A stretch of DNA of 64,000 bases from VRUE01 sp963824215 (GCA_963824215.1 CAWGOE010000001.1:682001-746000); one strand, 5' to 3'. Positions 16,108-24,964 are shown, numbered from the stretch's first letter. The notes: generated from the sequence alone by a model not told the origin. A program made the numbers and translations.

Positions 16108-16908
16108 CCTAGGCACCTGTGGCTCACCCAGGCCGTAGGTGTCGTAAGCCCCGAATTCAGCGAAGGTCTTGTGCGTCGGGCCGTGGTAGTCCGATGACCC
16201 CGTCGGTATGAGCTTGAGCTCCTCGCAGAGCTCCAGGAGATGGGCGGTCTGCCTTTCATCGTGGGTCGGGTAGAAGGTCTCGACTCCGTCGACGCCGAGG
16301 GCGCGAATCAGCTCCTCTACCTCGGCCGGGTCTGAGATGTCCCAATAGGGATGGGCGACGACGGCGACGCCGCCAGCCCCTTTGATCACTTCAACCGCCT
16401 GCTCGGCAGTCGGCCAGCGCCGCGGCACGAATGCCTTGGCCCCCGGCACCAGATACTCCTCGAAGAACGGTCCAAGATCGCCAGTCGCTCCAGCCGCCCG
16501 CGCAATATGCGGCCGCCCGATCGAGAGCGCATCGCCAGCCTCCTTCACCGCGTCCTCTAGATGAAGGTCAAAGCCCTCGCCCCGCAGCTTCTCGACGATC
16601 TCTCCAGCTCGCGATACCCGCTCGTGCTGCGCCCGCTCACACGCCGCCGCGATCTTTCCCAGATCGACCCAGTATCCGCATATATGCAGGTCTTCCGCGT
16701 ACTCATGCACGCAGGACATCTCGATAGCGGGCACCAGCTCAATTCCAAGTTTCTCCGCTGCTTCTGCAGCCTCCGGCACCCCCGCGATCGCGTCATGGTC
16801 CGTCAGCGCCAGCGTCGTAACCCCGGCTTTGGCAGCTTCCTCAACGACGCCCGCGGGTGCCAGCTGCCCGTCGGACACAGTCGAGTGGCTCTGCAGCTCG
16901 ATCAACAC
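16093..16908 (-). CDS. PHP-domain phosphoesterase
   Basis: The 271-residue polymerase-and-histidinol-phosphatase domain protein resembles the YciV/RNase AM (TrpH-like) group. Metal ligands are visible in LQSHSTVSDG, LTDHDAI, EMSC, VAHPYW and SSDYHG. Such enzymes hydrolyse 3',5'-bisphosphonucleotides or short 5' RNA ends in the cytoplasm. The gene lies between two copies of hairpin family B, and its C-terminal PETR plus the stop codon come from the downstream copy's arm, suggesting the element landed at or replaced its 3' end. The upstream region is about 28 bp from the other copy. Confidence 0.87.
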   Translation of the reverse strand: MLIELQSHSTVSDGQLAPAGVVEEAAKAGVTTLALTDHDAIAGVPEAAEAAEKLGIELVPAIEMSCVHEYAEDLHICGYWVDLGKIAAACERAQHERVSRAGEIVEKLRGEGFDLHLEDAVKEAGDALSIGRPHIARAAGATGDLGPFFEEYLVPGAKAFVPRRWPTAEQAVEVIKGAGGVAVVAHPYWDISDPAEVEELIRALGVDGVETFYPTHDERQTAHLLELCEELKLIPTGSSDYHGPTHKTFAEFGAYDTYGLGEPQVPRPETR

Positions 16909-16935
16909 GACGGCACCCTATTGCGCTTGGAGTGA

Positions 16936-17069
16936 GGGCGGGGCGCCGGTGTTTCCTCGCCCTAGCCTCCCCTCGGCACCGCGGAGAGATTTCGTCGCGA
17001 AGCGACTCCAAATTTCACCGGCCGCAGGCCGGTGATAGGCGTAGGCGAGGAGACACCGGCGCTCCGCCC
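16936..17069. repeat. hairpin element family B, copy 2 (inverted relative to copy 1)
   Basis: Arms at 16936-16961 and 17044-17069 pair with each other. The core is the reverse complement of the 15977-16107 core with about ten differences, including the ctccgcggtgccg and ccggccgcaggccgg segments. Together the two copies bracket the PHP gene in opposite orientations. Confidence 0.85.
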
Positions 17070-17087
17070 TTCCACCGGCCACATAAA

Positions 17088-17093
17088 TAGACT
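17088..17093 (+). promoter_or_regulatory. probable -10 box of the acyl-CoA carboxylase gene
   Basis: TAGACT lies 8 nt before GTG 17102 with no Shine-Dalgarno between, consistent with a leaderless mRNA. Confidence 0.45.
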
Positions 17094-17101
17094 GCGCCGC
17101 C

Positions 17102-18859
17102 GTGTTCGAGAAGGTCCTCATAGCCAACCGCGGCGAGATTGCGATTCGGGTCGCGCGAACTCTGAAGGAGATGGGCATCGGGTCCGTCGCCGTTTACTCG
17201 GAGATCGATCGGGATGCGCCGCACGTGCGCGAGGCCGACGAGGCGTTTCTGATCGGGCCGGCTGTGCCGGCTGAAAGCTATCTCTCGATTCCAAAGATCA
17301 TCGAGACGGCCGAAGAGGCTGGCGCCGAAGCGATTCACCCGGGGTATGGATTCCTCGCTGAGAACGCCGACTTTGCTCGGGCTTGCGGGGACGCTGGCAT
17401 TACCTTCATCGGCCCTCCACCGGAGGCGATCGAAGCGATGGGGTCGAAGACGCGGGCGCGCGAGATCATGGCCGAGGCCGGCGTGCCGATCGTTCCCGGT
17501 GCGACCGAACCGGCAGTGGATGTCGAGGCTGCCAAGGCCCAGGCCGAGGAAGCCGGCTACCCGGTCGCCTGCAAGGCGGCGGGCGGCGGTGGCGGCAAGG
17601 GCTTCCGCGTGGCGATGACCCCGGACGACCTCGAGGAGGCCTTCGAGGGCGCCGCCCGCGAAGGTGAGAAGTTCTTCTCCGACGACCGCGTCTACGTCGA
17701 GCGCTACCTCGAGGACCCGCGCCACGTCGAGGTCCAGGTACTGGCGGACTCGCACGGCAACGTGATCCACCTCGGCGAGCGCGACTGCTCGATCCAGCGG
17801 CGTCACCAGAAGGTGATCGAGGAGGCGCCCGGCCCGCAGGTCGACGAGGAGATGCGCGAGCGGATCGGCAAGATCGCGACTGATGCGGCGGCTGCGGTCG
17901 GTTACCGCGGCGCCGGCACGGTCGAGGGGATGCAGGTGGGGGACGAGTACTTCTTCCTCGAGATGAACACCCGCGTGCAGGTCGAGCACTGCGTGACCGA
18001 GATGGTCACCGGGGTCGACATCGTCCGCGAGCAGGTGCTGGTTGCCGCCGGTGAGGCGCTCACGGTCGCCCAGGAGGACGTCGAGCTGCGCGGCCACGCG
18101 ATCGAGTGCCGGATCAACGCCGAGGCAGCCCACAAGAAATTCGCCCCCGCGCCGGGAGCGATCACCACCTACCGCGAGCCGGCAGGACCTGGGGTGCGGG
18201 TCGACTCAGGGGTCGAAGCTGGCTCCGAGGTGACGCCGATGTACGACCCGATGGTGGCCAAGCTGATCGTCTGGGACGTCGACCGCGAGCACGCGACGCG
18301 CCGCATGCTGCGCGCGCTGGGCGAGTACGAGGTCGGCGGTCTGACCACCCTGATCCCCTTCCACAGCGCCATTCTCGCCACCGAGCAGTGGGCGAAGGGG
18401 GAGACCTGCCGCGACCTGATGGAGGACAAGGAGTGGCTGAAGACGACGGCCCCGCCGGCAACCGATCCGCCGGAGATCCCCGAGGGCGCCGAGCTAGTCG
18501 CCCGCGACTACAAGGTCGAGGTCTCAGGCAAGCTCTTCGACGTCAAGGTGCTGGGAGAGGCGGCCGCCGGAAACCCGGGCGCCGGTGCAACCGGCAAGAA
18601 ACCCCCGAAGCGCGAGCGCAAATCGGGCGGCGCCGCCAGCGCCTCCAGCGAGTCGCTTCCCTCACCGCTGCAGGGCACCGTCCTCAAAGTCGCAGTCGAG
18701 CAGGGCGCCGAGGTCTCCGAGGGCGACCTAATCTGCGTGATCGAGGCGATGAAGATGGAGAACGAGATAGCCGCCCACCGTTCGGGCAAAGTCACCAGCT
18801 TGAACGTAGCCGAAGGCGCAGCAGTCTCCAGCGGCGACGTATTAGCCGTAATCGAGTAG
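17102..18859 (+). CDS. acetyl/propionyl-CoA carboxylase alpha subunit (biotin carboxylase plus BCCP)
   Basis: The 585-residue fusion has an N-terminal biotin carboxylase (VLIANRGEIAIRVARTLKEMG) and an ATP-grasp glycine loop (AAGGGGGKGFRV, about residue 160). A substrate-loop segment EMNTRVQVEH follows. A charged linker (about 500-515) leads to a C-terminal biotinyl domain with the EAMKMEN biotin-Lys site. It carboxylates biotin with bicarbonate and ATP for malonyl- or methylmalonyl-CoA synthesis. The beta subunit is not in the window. The start GTG 17102 fits a -10 box 8 nt upstream. Confidence 0.95.
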   Translation: MFEKVLIANRGEIAIRVARTLKEMGIGSVAVYSEIDRDAPHVREADEAFLIGPAVPAESYLSIPKIIETAEEAGAEAIHPGYGFLAENADFARACGDAGITFIGPPPEAIEAMGSKTRAREIMAEAGVPIVPGATEPAVDVEAAKAQAEEAGYPVACKAAGGGGGKGFRVAMTPDDLEEAFEGAAREGEKFFSDDRVYVERYLEDPRHVEVQVLADSHGNVIHLGERDCSIQRRHQKVIEEAPGPQVDEEMRERIGKIATDAAAAVGYRGAGTVEGMQVGDEYFFLEMNTRVQVEHCVTEMVTGVDIVREQVLVAAGEALTVAQEDVELRGHAIECRINAEAAHKKFAPAPGAITTYREPAGPGVRVDSGVEAGSEVTPMYDPMVAKLIVWDVDREHATRRMLRALGEYEVGGLTTLIPFHSAILATEQWAKGETCRDLMEDKEWLKTTAPPATDPPEIPEGAELVARDYKVEVSGKLFDVKVLGEAAAGNPGAGATGKKPPKRERKSGGAASASSESLPSPLQGTVLKVAVEQGAEVSEGDLICVIEAMKMENEIAAHRSGKVTSLNVAEGAAVSSGDVLAVIE

Positions 18860-18880
18860 CGACGGCGCCTGGGGGGGGTA

Positions 18881-19001
18881 GTAGGGACGGGGTGTCCCTC
18901 CGGCGAAGCGGCGTCCGTTTTTCGCCCCTAAAGCCATCTCGGACGGCCCCCGGGGCTCCCGGCGAAAAACCCAGCAAGACGGAGGGGCACCCCGTCCCTA
19001 C
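18881..19001. repeat. long inverted-repeat element between carboxylase and sulfatase genes
   Basis: Arms of 22 bp (18881-18902 and 18980-19001) differ at one position. The interior has a second pair, gtttttcgcc/ggcgaaaaac. It separates convergent genes and could serve as a bidirectional terminator, though its arms resemble the cysC-downstream and 33.6-kb elements. Confidence 0.8.
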
Positions 19002-19006
19002 CTCAC

Positions 19007-20875
19007 TTACCGCCCTTTGCCTTTAGCCCCTTTTTCGCGTTCCCGTTCGCGCCGTTCCTTTTCCCGCTCGCGTTCCCGTTCACGCAGTTCCTTCTGCTTC
19101 TTAGCTCGCAGACGCTGGAACTCGACCCGGGTGAGCGGGAATTTCGGCGTCACTTCGCGGCAGCCACGGCCGACGCAGTCGATGAAGGCCGTCATCTGCC
19201 GGTGCATGAAGTTGCGGATCGGGTAGTAGTTCGGATCCTTGACGATGTTGTTGAGCTCGTTGGGGTCCTTGTTGATGTTGTAGAGCTCCTTCTCGCCGCT
19301 TGGCCAGGCGATGTACTTGAAGGGGCCGAGGCGTAACCCGGCGTAGTCCTTCGGCGGCGCCAGCAGCGAGGCGGTTGCCTTTGGCCCCTTCGAGGCGGTC
19401 GCGGTCGCACCCTCACCAGGTGCCGTTGGGATCGCCCCCTGCGCGTTGACGTCGCTGGTCTCGACAAAGGACTCGAAGAGGATCGGCCGGCGGCTGCGCA
19501 GTTCGGGGTCGCGGAGGAATGGAACCAGCGAGCGACCGTCGAGGCTCTTGTCCGCCTCGACCCCAGCCAGCTCGAGGATCGTCGGCGCGACATCGATGTT
19601 GGCGGCCAGCTCCCCGGTCGAGCTGCCCTGCTTGATTCCAGGTCCCCGGATCAGGAAGGGCAGGTGCGTGGCCGGCTCGTAGGCTAGGAACTTGCCGCCG
19701 AGCAGGCGGTGCTCGCCGAAGAAGAAGCCGTTGTCGGAGGTGAAGATGACGTAGGTGTTGCGCAGCCGGCCCATCTGCCCCAGCGTGTCGATCACGCTTT
19801 TGACCCCATCGTCGACAGCGCGCAGCGAGTCGAGCTGCTTCTGGTAGTAGACGCGGTAGGTCCGCTTCTCGTTCGGTGAGAGGTGGTCGGCTTCGCGGAT
19901 GAAGTGCGGCTTGTCTTCTACATTGCCCTCGTCGAAGCCTTCCGAGCGGTCGTGGGGGTGGCGGATCCCCTTGAACCAGTCGTAGTGACGCAGGGCCGGC
20001 TCCGGGCCGGCTGGGCGGCGGAAGTCCCCGTGTGGTGCGGTGTAGTCGAGTTGCAGGTAGAAGGGCTGCTCAGCCGGCGTGGAGAGCATCTCTTCCCGCG
20101 CCATCCAGGTGAAGACGTCGGTCGCGTAGAGGCAGGAGCGTGCTTCGGCGGGTTCGAATGGGCAACCAAGGGGGTCGCGCTGGCCGTATTCGCGCGTTTC
20201 CCAGCTGCCGGGGTCACCGTAGGCGCCGGGTTCGCTGAGCACGCCGTTGTTGTTCATCGTGTAGCCGTAGAAGAGATGCTCGGTGTCGGCCTTCAACACC
20301 GTGTGCCAGGCGCTCCAGCCGGGCGGCACGCTGGTGCCGTTGTCATGGGGCTCGTCGCCGTAGCCGTTGAGGAACTTGCCGACGTGGATCGTCTTGTAGC
20401 CCGCGCCCTGCAGCCAGGTGGCGATGTTGTGCGAAGCCGCGGCGCGGAAGGAGAAGCCGTAGTAGCCACCGTTTGGCTGCACGTTCCCCTTGACCCCGTT
20501 GTTGTGGGCGTAGCGGCCGGTCAAAAGGCTGACCCGCGAGGGGCAGCAGAGGGGGTAGGGGACGTAGTAGCGGTTGAAGGTCATGCCGCGGTCGGCGATC
20601 AGGTCGAGCGTGTTCGGCATCGAGCGGGTCTCGGCGGCGCCGGGAAAGGCGCTGAAGGTCGCGTAGAGGCCGTCGAGGGTCTGGTCGTCGGTCTGGATCA
20701 CGACGATGCTCGGCGCTGATTCGTTCGGGTTCAGCGGCGGTTCCTCTTCCGGGCTGACCGGGGTGATCGCGCCTGCCTGGGTGACGCTCAGAACCAGCGC
20801 GCAGAGCAAGGCCAGCATCGCCGCCATCGGTAGGCGGGCGCGCGAAGGCACTCGGATGTCGCTTGCTTGGTCCAT
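19007..20875 (-). CDS. secreted formylglycine-dependent sulfatase
   Basis: This 622-residue sulfatase starts at ATG 20875 with a signal peptide (PMAAMLALLCALVLSVTQAGA). The alkaline-phosphatase-fold motifs follow: VVIQTDDQTLDG, the CCPSR formylglycine site near residue 110, DNGFFFGEHRLLGGK and DVAPTILELAGV. It would hydrolyse sulfate esters outside the cell. The last 35 residues are a nearly pure Arg/Glu/Lys helix (LREREREREKERRER), unusual for the family. The longer in-frame extension upstream runs through an intergenic inverted repeat and is rejected. No sulfatase-maturating enzyme is nearby. Confidence 0.9.
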   Translation of the reverse strand: MDQASDIRVPSRARLPMAAMLALLCALVLSVTQAGAITPVSPEEEPPLNPNESAPSIVVIQTDDQTLDGLYATFSAFPGAAETRSMPNTLDLIADRGMTFNRYYVPYPLCCPSRVSLLTGRYAHNNGVKGNVQPNGGYYGFSFRAAASHNIATWLQGAGYKTIHVGKFLNGYGDEPHDNGTSVPPGWSAWHTVLKADTEHLFYGYTMNNNGVLSEPGAYGDPGSWETREYGQRDPLGCPFEPAEARSCLYATDVFTWMAREEMLSTPAEQPFYLQLDYTAPHGDFRRPAGPEPALRHYDWFKGIRHPHDRSEGFDEGNVEDKPHFIREADHLSPNEKRTYRVYYQKQLDSLRAVDDGVKSVIDTLGQMGRLRNTYVIFTSDNGFFFGEHRLLGGKFLAYEPATHLPFLIRGPGIKQGSSTGELAANIDVAPTILELAGVEADKSLDGRSLVPFLRDPELRSRRPILFESFVETSDVNAQGAIPTAPGEGATATASKGPKATASLLAPPKDYAGLRLGPFKYIAWPSGEKELYNINKDPNELNNIVKDPNYYPIRNFMHRQMTAFIDCVGRGCREVTPKFPLTRVEFQRLRAKKQKELREREREREKERREREREKGAKGKGR

Positions 20876-20978
20876 CGAATACGTGTTGCCCCTGGCGACT
20901 GGGCCGCACAATGGGTCGAAACCGTCGCTCTGGGCGAAGTTGCGAAGGGGAACGCTAGAAAACGCCGAGGACGGCGGG

Positions 20979-21145
20979 CCTAGAACCTGTCTCATAACCC
21001 CCGCGCACGTCTGGCGGCGCCGGACACACTTCGCGGGGCGGCGTCCTCGGTCGGCCAGGCGCTGCCATTCGGCCTCCCTGCGTCCTACCCCCGTTCGGTC
21101 CGGCATTCACCAGCCGCACACGCGGGTTATGAGACAGGTTCTAGG
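20979..21145. repeat. MITE-like element with 22-bp perfect terminal inverted repeats
   Basis: The 22-bp arms at 20979-21000 and 21124-21145 are perfect inverted copies around about 123 bp with no ORF. Each arm ends in cctagaacc/ggttctagg, so TA dinucleotides flank a gaacctgtctcat core, as in elements mobilised by TA-targeting transposases. The right arm supplies the stop codon of the HAD gene. The 20876-20978 gap before it holds the sulfatase upstream region. Confidence 0.75.
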
Positions 21146-21836
21146 ACGCGCCGAGCTTTTTAGCTGCGTCGCGGAAGTTCTTCACCGTCGCGCTCGGCGC
21201 TTTGCGGCCCTCGAGCTTCTCGCCATGGCGGTTGACCCAGATCACCGGGACCTTCATTTTCAGCAGCGGCGCGACGTCGGTCGTGTAGTCGCAGCCGATG
21301 TGGACCCAGCCTTTTTTGCCGCCGATCCGTCGCGCGCACTCTTTGAAGTGGACCGGGTCCGGCTTGTAGCTGCGCACCTGCTGGGCAGTGACGACGAGAT
21401 CCAGTTCGGTGCGCAGGTGGCGGCGGGAGATGCCGAGCAGTTTGTCGTCGATGTTGGAGATGATCCCGACCTCGTAGCGTTTGCCGAGCCGGTCCATCGC
21501 CGCGTTGGCCTCGCGGAAGGGCAGCCAGTAGGCGACGCTGTTGGGTAGGAACTGGGCGCGCGAGGGCTCAATCTCCCAGCCAACCTCGCGGGCGACCTTG
21601 ACGATCGTGCGGCGCAGGACCTCGGCGTACAGTTCGTAGGAGCCGGCCATGATTTCGGCCTGCACTTCCATGAAGCGGGCGAGGAAGGGCGCCTCTTCGA
21701 AGCTGAAGCCGTCTTTGGCAGCCTCTTTCTTACAGGCGTCGATGATCCCCTTCTCCCAATCGATCAGGGTGCCGTAGCAATCGGTGGTCACCCAGGTGAT
21801 GCTTTTCAAGGCGGGGAGGGGCATTGGGCGCGGCAT
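21141..21836 (-). CDS. HAD superfamily hydrolase (haloacid dehalogenase type II-like)
   Basis: This 231-residue HAD enzyme has the nucleophile motif DCYGTLIDWE (Asp near 19), motif II in ISNID, Lys in YKPDPVHF and the acidic motif IGCDYTTDV. The L-2-haloacid dehalogenase/phosphatase branch uses an Asp-ester intermediate; the substrate is not predictable. Its TAG stop lies inside the right arm of the 20979-21145 element, so the native C-terminus may have been altered. It is divergent from sucC, with 43 bp between the starts. Confidence 0.85.
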   Translation of the reverse strand: MPRPMPLPALKSITWVTTDCYGTLIDWEKGIIDACKKEAAKDGFSFEEAPFLARFMEVQAEIMAGSYELYAEVLRRTIVKVAREVGWEIEPSRAQFLPNSVAYWLPFREANAAMDRLGKRYEVGIISNIDDKLLGISRRHLRTELDLVVTAQQVRSYKPDPVHFKECARRIGGKKGWVHIGCDYTTDVAPLLKMKVPVIWVNRHGEKLEGRKAPSATVKNFRDAAKKLGAS

Positions 21837-21879
21837 CTTATAGGCTGCCGGCCGCGCTCGGCAGGGGCGCCCCTTTCAC

Positions 21880-23046
21880 ATGGATCTTCTTGAGTATCAA
21901 GGCAAGCAGCTTTTCGCCGCGCACGGCATAGCCGTGCCGAGCGGCGAGGTCGCCTCCACGGTCGAGGACGCCGTCGCTGCCGCCGAGCGGATCGGCTACC
22001 CGTGTGCGATCAAGGCTCAGGTGCTGATCGGCGGGCGTGGCAAGGCGGGCGGGATCAAGATCGCCGCCAATCGCGACGAGGCTGAGCAGTACGCCAGCGC
22101 GATCATCGGCATGGACATCACCGGTCCGCATGGTGAGGGTCCCTTCCGGGTCGATCAGGTCTGGGTCGAGGGCGGCTCCGACATCGCCGCCGAGTACTAC
22201 GCCTCGGTGATCCTCGACCGCGGCGAGAAGAAGCTGCTGGCGATGGTCTCGGCCAAGGGCGGGATGGACATCGAGGCGGTCGCCGCGGAGGATCCGGCGG
22301 CGCTGGTCAAGGAGCACATCGACCCGACTCGGCCGTTCACGGCGGCGGAGGCGCGGCCGATCATCGACGCCGCCGGCCTTGCCGAGGACGTGCGCGACGA
22401 CGCCGCCGAGGTGCTGGCGAAGCTCGCCGAGACCGCCCAGGGCGAGGACGCGACGCTGATCGAGGTCAACCCGTTGATCGTCACTGGCGACCGCAAGGTC
22501 GTCGCCCTTGATGCCAAGGTGACGATTGACGGCAACGCTCTTTACCGGCATGAAGGCCTGGCCGAGCTCGACGCCGAGTCGATCGACGACCCACAGGAGG
22601 CGATGGCACGAGAGAAAGGCCTCACCTACGTCAAGCTCGACGGCAACGTCGGCATCCTCGCCAACGGCGCTGGCCTCTGTATGTCAACGCTCGACGTCGT
22701 CGCCCAGGCGGGCGGCGCGCCGGCCAACTTCCTCGACGCCGGCGGGGGCTCGAAGGCGGACGCGATCGTCGACGCGCTGACCGTGATCACCTCTGATGAG
22801 AAGGTCACGGCGATCCTCTTCAACATCTTCGGCGGCATCACCCGCTGCGACGAGATCGCCAAGGGAATCGTCGAGGCTTCCGCGCAGCTCGACCTCGGCG
22901 TGCCGCTGGTCGTCCGCCTCGACGGCACCAACTCGGAGGAGGGCCTGGAGATCCTCGCCGCGGCGAGCCTGCCCAACCTGCACCAGGAGAAGACGATGCT
23001 CGGTGCCGCGCAGAAGGTCGTCGAGCTGGCGGGGGCGAGCGGCTGA
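21880..23046 (+). CDS. sucC: succinyl-CoA synthetase beta subunit (ADP-forming)
   Basis: The 388-residue ATP-grasp protein starts MDLLEYQGKQLFAAHGI. It has the nucleotide-binding and Mg-binding segments (CAIKAQVLIGGRGKAGG, EVNPLI) and the C-terminal CoA-ligase fold with IFGGITRCDE. It forms the TCA-cycle succinyl-CoA synthetase with SucD. The stop overlaps the sucD start (TGATG), indicating tight coupling. Confidence 0.97.
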   Translation: MDLLEYQGKQLFAAHGIAVPSGEVASTVEDAVAAAERIGYPCAIKAQVLIGGRGKAGGIKIAANRDEAEQYASAIIGMDITGPHGEGPFRVDQVWVEGGSDIAAEYYASVILDRGEKKLLAMVSAKGGMDIEAVAAEDPAALVKEHIDPTRPFTAAEARPIIDAAGLAEDVRDDAAEVLAKLAETAQGEDATLIEVNPLIVTGDRKVVALDAKVTIDGNALYRHEGLAELDAESIDDPQEAMAREKGLTYVKLDGNVGILANGAGLCMSTLDVVAQAGGAPANFLDAGGGSKADAIVDALTVITSDEKVTAILFNIFGGITRCDEIAKGIVEASAQLDLGVPLVVRLDGTNSEEGLEILAAASLPNLHQEKTMLGAAQKVVELAGASG

Positions 23047-23918
23047 TGTCGATCATCATCGACGGGAAGACGAAGCTCGTCGTCTCCGGCTTGACCGGTC
23101 GCGAGGGCTCCTTCCACGGGCTGCGCAACCAGGCTTACGGCACCGATCTGGTCGCCGGAGTGACGCCCGGCAAGGGCGGCCAGGACGTCGAGGGGGTGCC
23201 GGTCTTCGACTCGATCCGCGAGGCGGTCGAGCAGGAGGGCGCCAACACCTCGATGATCTTCGTCCCGGCGCGCTTTGCCGCGCCGGCGATCGACGAGGCG
23301 ATCGCGTCCGGGGTCGAGACGGTGATCGCGATCACCGAGGGCATCCCGGTGCTCGACATGCTGAGGACCTACTGGAAGGCGAAGGAGGCCGGCGTGCGGC
23401 TGATCGGCCCCAACTGCCCCGGCGTTCTCTCTCCCGGCAAGGCCAACGTCGGCATCATCCCCGCCCAGTTCTTCGACCCGGGCAAGATCGGCGTCGTCTC
23501 CAAGTCGGGCACGCTGACCTACCAGATCGGCAACGAGTTGAAGCAGGCGGGCGAGGGCAACTCCTCGATCGTCGGCATCGGCGGCGACCCGATCATCGGC
23601 TCGGACTTCATCGACATCCTCAAGCTGTACGAGGCCGACCCGGAGACCGAGCTGATCGTGATGGTCGGCGAGATCGGCGGCGACGCCGAGGAGCGGGCGG
23701 CCGAGTTCATCGCCTCGGACATCTCCAAGCCCGTCATCGCCTACATCGCCGGCTTCACCGCCCCGCCCGGCAAGCAGATGGGCCACGCCGGCGCGATCAT
23801 CTCCGGCTCCTCGGGGACGGCGCAGGCAAAGAAGGAAGCGCTGGAGGCCAAGGGCGTGCGGGTCGGCGAAAGCCCGACCGAGACGGCGCGGATCGCTGTC
23901 GAAGTGCTGCGCGGCTAA
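23046..23918 (+). CDS. sucD: succinyl-CoA synthetase alpha subunit
   Basis: The 290-residue alpha subunit has the CoA-binding Rossmann region (VVSGLTGREGSFH, PGKGGQ), the IGPNCPGVLSPG motif and the active-site His in MGHAGAIISG that is phosphorylated during catalysis. It converts succinyl-CoA to succinate with nucleotide phosphorylation in the cytoplasm. The gene ends 4 bp inside the convergent DUF559-like gene. Confidence 0.97.
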   Translation: MSIIIDGKTKLVVSGLTGREGSFHGLRNQAYGTDLVAGVTPGKGGQDVEGVPVFDSIREAVEQEGANTSMIFVPARFAAPAIDEAIASGVETVIAITEGIPVLDMLRTYWKAKEAGVRLIGPNCPGVLSPGKANVGIIPAQFFDPGKIGVVSKSGTLTYQIGNELKQAGEGNSSIVGIGGDPIIGSDFIDILKLYEADPETELIVMVGEIGGDAEERAAEFIASDISKPVIAYIAGFTAPPGKQMGHAGAIISGSSGTAQAKKEALEAKGVRVGESPTETARIAVEVLRG

Positions 23919-24964
23919 CCAGGCTGTCGGCCGGCGGGTCCTGTCGCGGCAGGGGACCCACCACCCCCTGCGGTAGCTAAAGCTTCCTCGGGGGTGGTAC
24001 CCCCTACCGCGCCACCCGCCGGAGGAGCGCTGATCAGGATTGCTCTCAGCTCTGAGGTCACTTCGTCGGGGTCGGCTTCCAGGCGCCGGTGTGTGTATCG
24101 GAGGACTCGGTAGCCCGCCGCTTGCATCTTCGTGTCGCGGGCTCGGTCGCTCTCGAAGGCGGCGCGGTGGCTGTGGTGTTCCCAGCTGTCCATCTCGACT
24201 ACGAGGCGATGAGAGGGCCAGTAGGCATCGACCTCGTGGTCGAGGATCGAGACATTGGTGAGGGGTTCTGGCAGATCGGCGAGGTGCTCGCGGTAGAACT
24301 CGGCGAAGCTGTCCTCCAGGGGCGAGCGGGTGATGAGGGGCGCCGTCGCGGCCGAGATCAGGCGACGCAGCGCCGGGAGGCCCTTGCGGCGCCCCGCTCG
24401 CGCACAGACGCGTTCCAGCTCCGGCACGCGGAGCAGCTTGAGGCGGTCGGCCTCTTCGAACGCGCGCCGCAATCCATCCACATTCAGCACTTCGGCCAGG
24501 TCGAGCAGCGTGCGGGGCAAGGACGTGACGGGGATGCCCGCTTCTACCACTCTTTCGTCGTCTGCCACGGGCGAGCAGTGCAGGAGGATTCCGTCGCGTC
24601 CCGCTCGCCCATGAGCGCTCGTCACCTCTACGGGCGACCGCCCGGGTCGCATCAGCCCCCAGAGTGCCGCTGCGCTTCGATGACTGAGCAAGGCGCCCTT
24701 GCCGCATGCAAATACGGCTGCCAACCAGGCGCCGCGCATGGACAGGCGCCGCTGGCCGAGTGAGTAGACGCCGCGATGGACAGCGTGCAGCTGTCCTAGG
24801 CGAAGCCGAGCCTTGATCGCACCACTTCCGATGCCAAGCGCCGTCAGCTGATGCCGCGCGACGACCCCATGCTGCCGCCCCCCCAGCACCACCAGCTCTC
24901 GTTCCCGGAGTTCGCGCTCGATGCGAGCACGGCGATCGGGTTGCTTCTGAGGTTTGGATCCCAT
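23915..24964 (-). CDS. AbiEi-N-terminal/DUF559-like protein with repeat-encoded C-terminus
   Basis: The 349-residue protein starts at ATG 24964. It has an N-terminal winged-helix segment like type IV antitoxin AbiEi proteins (VVARHQLTALGIGSGAIKARL), a middle region with LLSHRSAAALWGLM, and a C-terminal DUF559/Vsr-like nuclease fold (VDAYWPSHRLVVEMDSWEHHSHRAAFESDR). The last 40 residues (Gly/Ala/Pro-rich) are read through the 92-bp repeat at 23931-24022, so the ancestral C-terminus was probably near ISAP. These proteins are frequent in actinobacteria with no firm role; DNA-end processing is a guess. Confidence 0.75.
   Translation of the reverse strand: MGSKPQKQPDRRARIERELRERELVVLGGRQHGVVARHQLTALGIGSGAIKARLRLGQLHAVHRGVYSLGQRRLSMRGAWLAAVFACGKGALLSHRSAAALWGLMRPGRSPVEVTSAHGRAGRDGILLHCSPVADDERVVEAGIPVTSLPRTLLDLAEVLNVDGLRRAFEEADRLKLLRVPELERVCARAGRRKGLPALRRLISAATAPLITRSPLEDSFAEFYREHLADLPEPLTNVSILDHEVDAYWPSHRLVVEMDSWEHHSHRAAFESDRARDTKMQAAGYRVLRYTHRRLEADPDEVTSELRAILISAPPAGGAVGGTTPEEALATAGGGGSPAATGPAGRQPG
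23931..24022. repeat. 92-bp repeat, copy 2
   Basis: It is identical to 7787-7878 except for one base (tgtcgcgg versus tgtcacgg), in the same orientation. It lies inside the 3' end of the DUF559-like gene on the opposite strand and 12 bp beyond the sucD stop. Confidence 0.92.

Noticed and set aside
20876..21106. N-terminal extension of the sulfatase to 21106
   Set aside because: It passes through the inverted-repeat element and lacks any feature, while ATG 20875 starts just before a clear signal peptide.
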